Source: Volutella citrinella (Eukaryota > Ascomycota > Sordariomycetes > Hypocreales > Nectriaceae). From it: a stretch of 64,000 nucleotides of DNA. Of this stretch, positions 61,046 to 64,000 are shown piece after piece. Position numbers and translations under genes: made by a program. The stretch spans positions 558,001 through 622,000 of the forward strand of contig JAWZSP010000005.1 of the NCBI GenBank assembly GCA_034401135.1, in the 5' to 3' direction. How positions within the stretch are numbered: position 1 is the first letter of the stretch; every line of letters starts with the position of its first letter. Below the pieces are notes generated by a model. It did no database searches and was not told the DNA's origin. It saw only the letters and a program-made list of their open reading frames with translations.

Positions 61046-62072
61046 GATTTGGTGTTGAGCACCCGGATTTCGTCGGGCTGCGAAGTCTTGGAGACTCTTG
61101 CTATGTATTTACAAACGAGCACGGTGCAGATGACGTTTATTGTATTATCAGTTTATTGTTTCTCCCAGCTGGGCCTGTTGCTGTGGAAACGGATCCGTCT
61201 GCCGTGTGGGGCCGTCCAGGAAGGCGCCCCTGTGGCCTCTGCGGCAGTTCCCAATATTGGCCGCATCGTTACCCTAGACAAACAAATAATAAACAAGGGA
61301 TCAATTGGGATCAGCCAGAGGTCAGTTTCGTTGGTCTGGGTCATCTTGTTGGGATTATGGAGTTATAATAATATCCAAATACCAGGTTTAGGGATATCTC
61401 TTCAAATCGCAGGCTCCCCAAGTTCGTGGCCAATTGTCTTATTCAAGCCTCAGACAACGGGTCTCAGATTACTAGATGTAGGGTCCAGGCCTCCAGCTGA
61501 AATCAGGCTTGCCTTTCTGGGCTTGATAGAAAGAGGGAATCGAGCTGGGTACCCCCAACTAGTCACATAAATGCAATGGGTCATGTCCTTCTCAATACGA
61601 GAAAGACCACAATACGAAATCATGGCCAACCCCTAATCACATGGAAACCCCGATAAGACGCAGACATTTCTCCTCAGCAGCAACCACTAGAGGTAGCGCC
61701 GGCAATAGCTTTGCTGGATGTATGTGACCCTCTCGACTCTATCAAAGCGGCGCTCACTGTCGAATGTGTTGAACATCGTGCTTCTTCATAGTGATCTGGC
61801 ATGCGCTTGTGTGGCAGCAGACCAAATGCTGGACACACTCCAGTCAACCGTACCAGCCTAGTCATCCGTCACTACACGCATGTCGAAAACTGCAGTCTCG
61901 CAAGGGAAACAAAGTCCGTACTTGAAGTCTTTTGATACTAATATACACGCCCGGACGCCTGCCATGCCCATCCATGTTCCGCGCCAGCAGGTCCCAACCA
62001 TGCTGGCAGCAATACATAAGACCATCAGCCTCGTACCGCCTGCCCTCTCCGGCCCCTTCGCGTCGAACGCCT
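61046..62072. other. Upstream region of the kinesin gene
   Basis: 1.03 kb between two minus-strand genes; kinesin promoter and 3' flank of the zinc-finger gene. Open frames on the + strand here lack motifs. Nothing else recognised. Confidence 0.5.
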
Positions 62073-63101
62073 CTAGGCCGCCGCCGCCTGGGGGGTGTAT
62101 CGGTACCGCGGCAGCATCGACATGCGCTCCTCGGGGCTGACCTCTGCATCGTCGTACACCATCCGTGACTTCTTGCCCTTCTTCTCGCCAGCCTCCTCCG
62201 CATCGCCCTTGGGTGGCGCCCCGGGTTTTATGCCCGCCTCGGCCATGCGGATGAGCTGATCGATGTCGTCGCCCGGCGCACCCGCACCGCCAGGCCAGGC
62301 GCCGCCCTGCGTCGGTCGCTGGGGGAGCCCGCTTGGGGCTGCCACGGTGCCCGGCGGCCGGCTCGGCAGCGAAGATCCCATATAGCTCTGCGCGGCCTGC
62401 TGGTCATATTGCGCCTGCTGGCCCTGGAAGGCGGCGTTGTCTCCGGCGGGTTGCGCGGCGGGGGCGGCCTCGAGTGTGCCTCCGCTGGCGGCGACGGCCT
62501 TGCGGTGGGCGCGGAACTCGGCAAGTCGGGCCTTGAGCTCATCGGCGCCCTCGATCTTGACCTTCTTGCGGGCGTTCTTCAAGGACTGACCCGGCAGCGG
62601 GTTGCCGGTGGCGATGCGCCGGTCCTCCTGTGCCTGGTAGAAGTTCTGGATGATGCGGTTGCGGTGCTGGTCGAGCGTCTCCTGGGGGATACCCTCCATG
62701 CCGAAGATCTCGACCTCTAGGCCCTGGCGGTTGGGCAGCGCATTCTCGACCTGTGACAGAGTCTCCTTGTGGACCTGGTTCATGTGGACGGAGAGACCTG
62801 CGCAGTTCAACGGGTTAGCTCAGCGCCGAGCGAGTGTGCAATGCTGGCGAAACTAACCTCCTGCTGTGTTCAATCGTCGGCCGCATCGGTCGCACTTGAA
62901 GTGCTTCGCTTTCTGGTGGGAGATGAGGAGCTTGAGGTCTTCGAAGTCGCGCTCGCCTGTAAATTTCTAATGTCAGCTCAGCGTTCAATGACGGAGGTCG
63001 TGCATGGAAGCCTGCAGCTGCAACGTCGACGTACAGTAGTAGCACCACGGACGACCGAGGATCTCCTCGACGTCGGGGTGTCCGCGCCGCTTCTTGCCCA
63101 T
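62073..63101 (-). CDS. BuGZ/ZNF207-like C2H2 zinc-finger protein
   Basis: 296 residues in three exons: 63101-63035, 62956-62858 and 62797-62073. The conserved N-terminus [20 protein letters not shown] runs into two C2H2 fingers, CYYCERDF...HQKAKH and [24 protein letters not shown], both split by introns. This arrangement is diagnostic of the BuGZ family, which in animals binds Bub3 through a GLEBS motif and helps spindle assembly. The middle is Lys-rich ([11 protein letters not shown]), followed by a Gln/Ala/Pro/Gly-rich low-complexity region like the phase-separating part of BuGZ. A short acidic helix ([17 protein letters not shown]) may be the GLEBS-like segment; that is tentative. In fungi the gene is often named only as a C2H2 finger protein. 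Confidence 0.9.
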
Positions 63102-64000
63102 CTTGTCGCGCGCGAGGGCCGCTGTGTACTTGATAGCCTCCGATAGATTTCAGTGCCTCGACGGCGACGGCTACGGGAATCGGGATTGGCTGATGGAGGT
63201 AGCTGGAGGTGCAGCTGGGAGACGCGACGCTACCAAAGTCGAAAGTTGCACGTCCTGGTGCGGCTAAAGTTCGGCTAAGCGAGCTCTCGCGCTTCTCGTC
63301 CAGCAGGCCCGGACTCACACTGTGTGTACTCCATTAATGAGTTCTTATTTTCAATCTGTACAAGCCAAGAGGGAGGCAATGGTTTGCCCATCTTGGAATG
63401 TAATCGAATTTCAGATTACATGGTGGGATCAACTTCTGGCTGCCTCGTGGTAAAAGCTGTGCGAATTTCTTGACCACTCTCGATATCCATCTGCAACAGG
63501 TGTATCATCACTGTCTCAGTCCCTCTTCACTCCTTCTCTCTCACTCCAATGGCACGAACGGCTTCGGTAAAGCTCTCGCAACTTTAAATCCAAATGCATG
63601 TGAATGTATTTAGGTGACGAGGGCGTCTGCCTAGCTAAAGGAGCGCCCAGCCAAGCCCAGAAAACCCTAAGTGACACCTCCTCGACACCTCCCCAAACCC
63701 AAAATGATGGTCAGTCAATCGCCGACGTGACTTTTCCAATCCCTCTCCCTATCGGCCACTGTTAATTTTCCTATTGATCGAAAATATGCACCCTTTAAAA
63801 TTCGCAAGCCGCTATAATTGCGGACTTGTTGCCGCCAGTCTAAAGTTGTCCCTGCCCTTCATCGTGTCGCATCGTACTCTTCTTCAGTAAAGTAGAAAAC
63901 CAGGAGCAGGTCCCCCTGTCTTGGGGACCTCGGGCCAATTTGCCACGGGGGTATGTCCACCTTGTGGAAAAACAAGAAAAGAGGAGAAAAAGAGAGAGCT
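63102..64000. other. Upstream region of the zinc-finger gene, window end
   Basis: 899 bp to the end of the window without a recognised gene. A divergent gene may begin beyond the edge; no ATG here opens a long frame. Confidence 0.5.

Overview
This window is nuclear DNA of a filamentous ascomycete (Pezizomycotina). The gene set, with an AA9 polysaccharide monooxygenase, many Zn2Cys6 regulators, Dal5-like and Fcy2-like permeases and a fungal indoleamine dioxygenase, suggests a sordariomycete, perhaps Hypocreales. That placement is inference. Genes carry short introns (about 45-90 nt) with GTRNGY donors and CTRAC-like branch points. Exon joins given below were read by hand from splice signals and reading phase. 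I saw no convincing tRNA, rRNA, CRISPR array or intact transposon.

Layout. 0-7 kb: a protein kinase whose 5' end is unresolved, a flavin amine oxidase, a short-chain dehydrogenase (SDR), an AA9 lytic polysaccharide monooxygenase and a small secreted Cys protein. 9-16 kb: a helical protein of unknown function, an EVE-domain protein, and a divergent pair of tryptophan-to-kynurenine enzymes (indoleamine 2,3-dioxygenase and kynureninase). 16.3-21.9 kb: an Fcy2-type base permease and a COG0402 amidohydrolase share a promoter dense in GATA sites, followed by a Zn2Cys6 regulator; together they look like a small nitrogen-controlled catabolic cluster. 22-29.3 kb: an Ayg1/FrsA-like secreted alpha/beta hydrolase divergent from a second Zn2Cys6 regulator, then a third Zn2Cys6 regulator. 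30-33.6 kb: two related degenerate C2H2 genes with an intron at the same codon, one preceded in frame by a fragment of an NLR-type nucleoside-phosphorylase domain.

33.6-39.9 kb and 43.6-47.1 kb are gene-poor and hold small tandem and palindromic repeats. Between them lie an OPT-family oligopeptide transporter and an NADP-mannitol-dehydrogenase-like SDR. 47-57.4 kb is an accessory block: a secreted effector-like protein with an apparent frameshift, two tandem ACS-family MFS transporters, an SDR, and a striking 713-residue secreted protein made largely of N-glycosylation-rich tandem repeats. 57.6-63.1 kb returns to core genes: a kinesin-8 (Kip3) and a BuGZ/ZNF207-like C2H2 protein, both spindle-related.

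Most interesting: the GATA-controlled permease/deaminase/regulator cluster, the repeat-built secreted protein, the NLR-domain remnant joined to a C2H2 gene, and the paired 24-bp palindromes in the gene desert.
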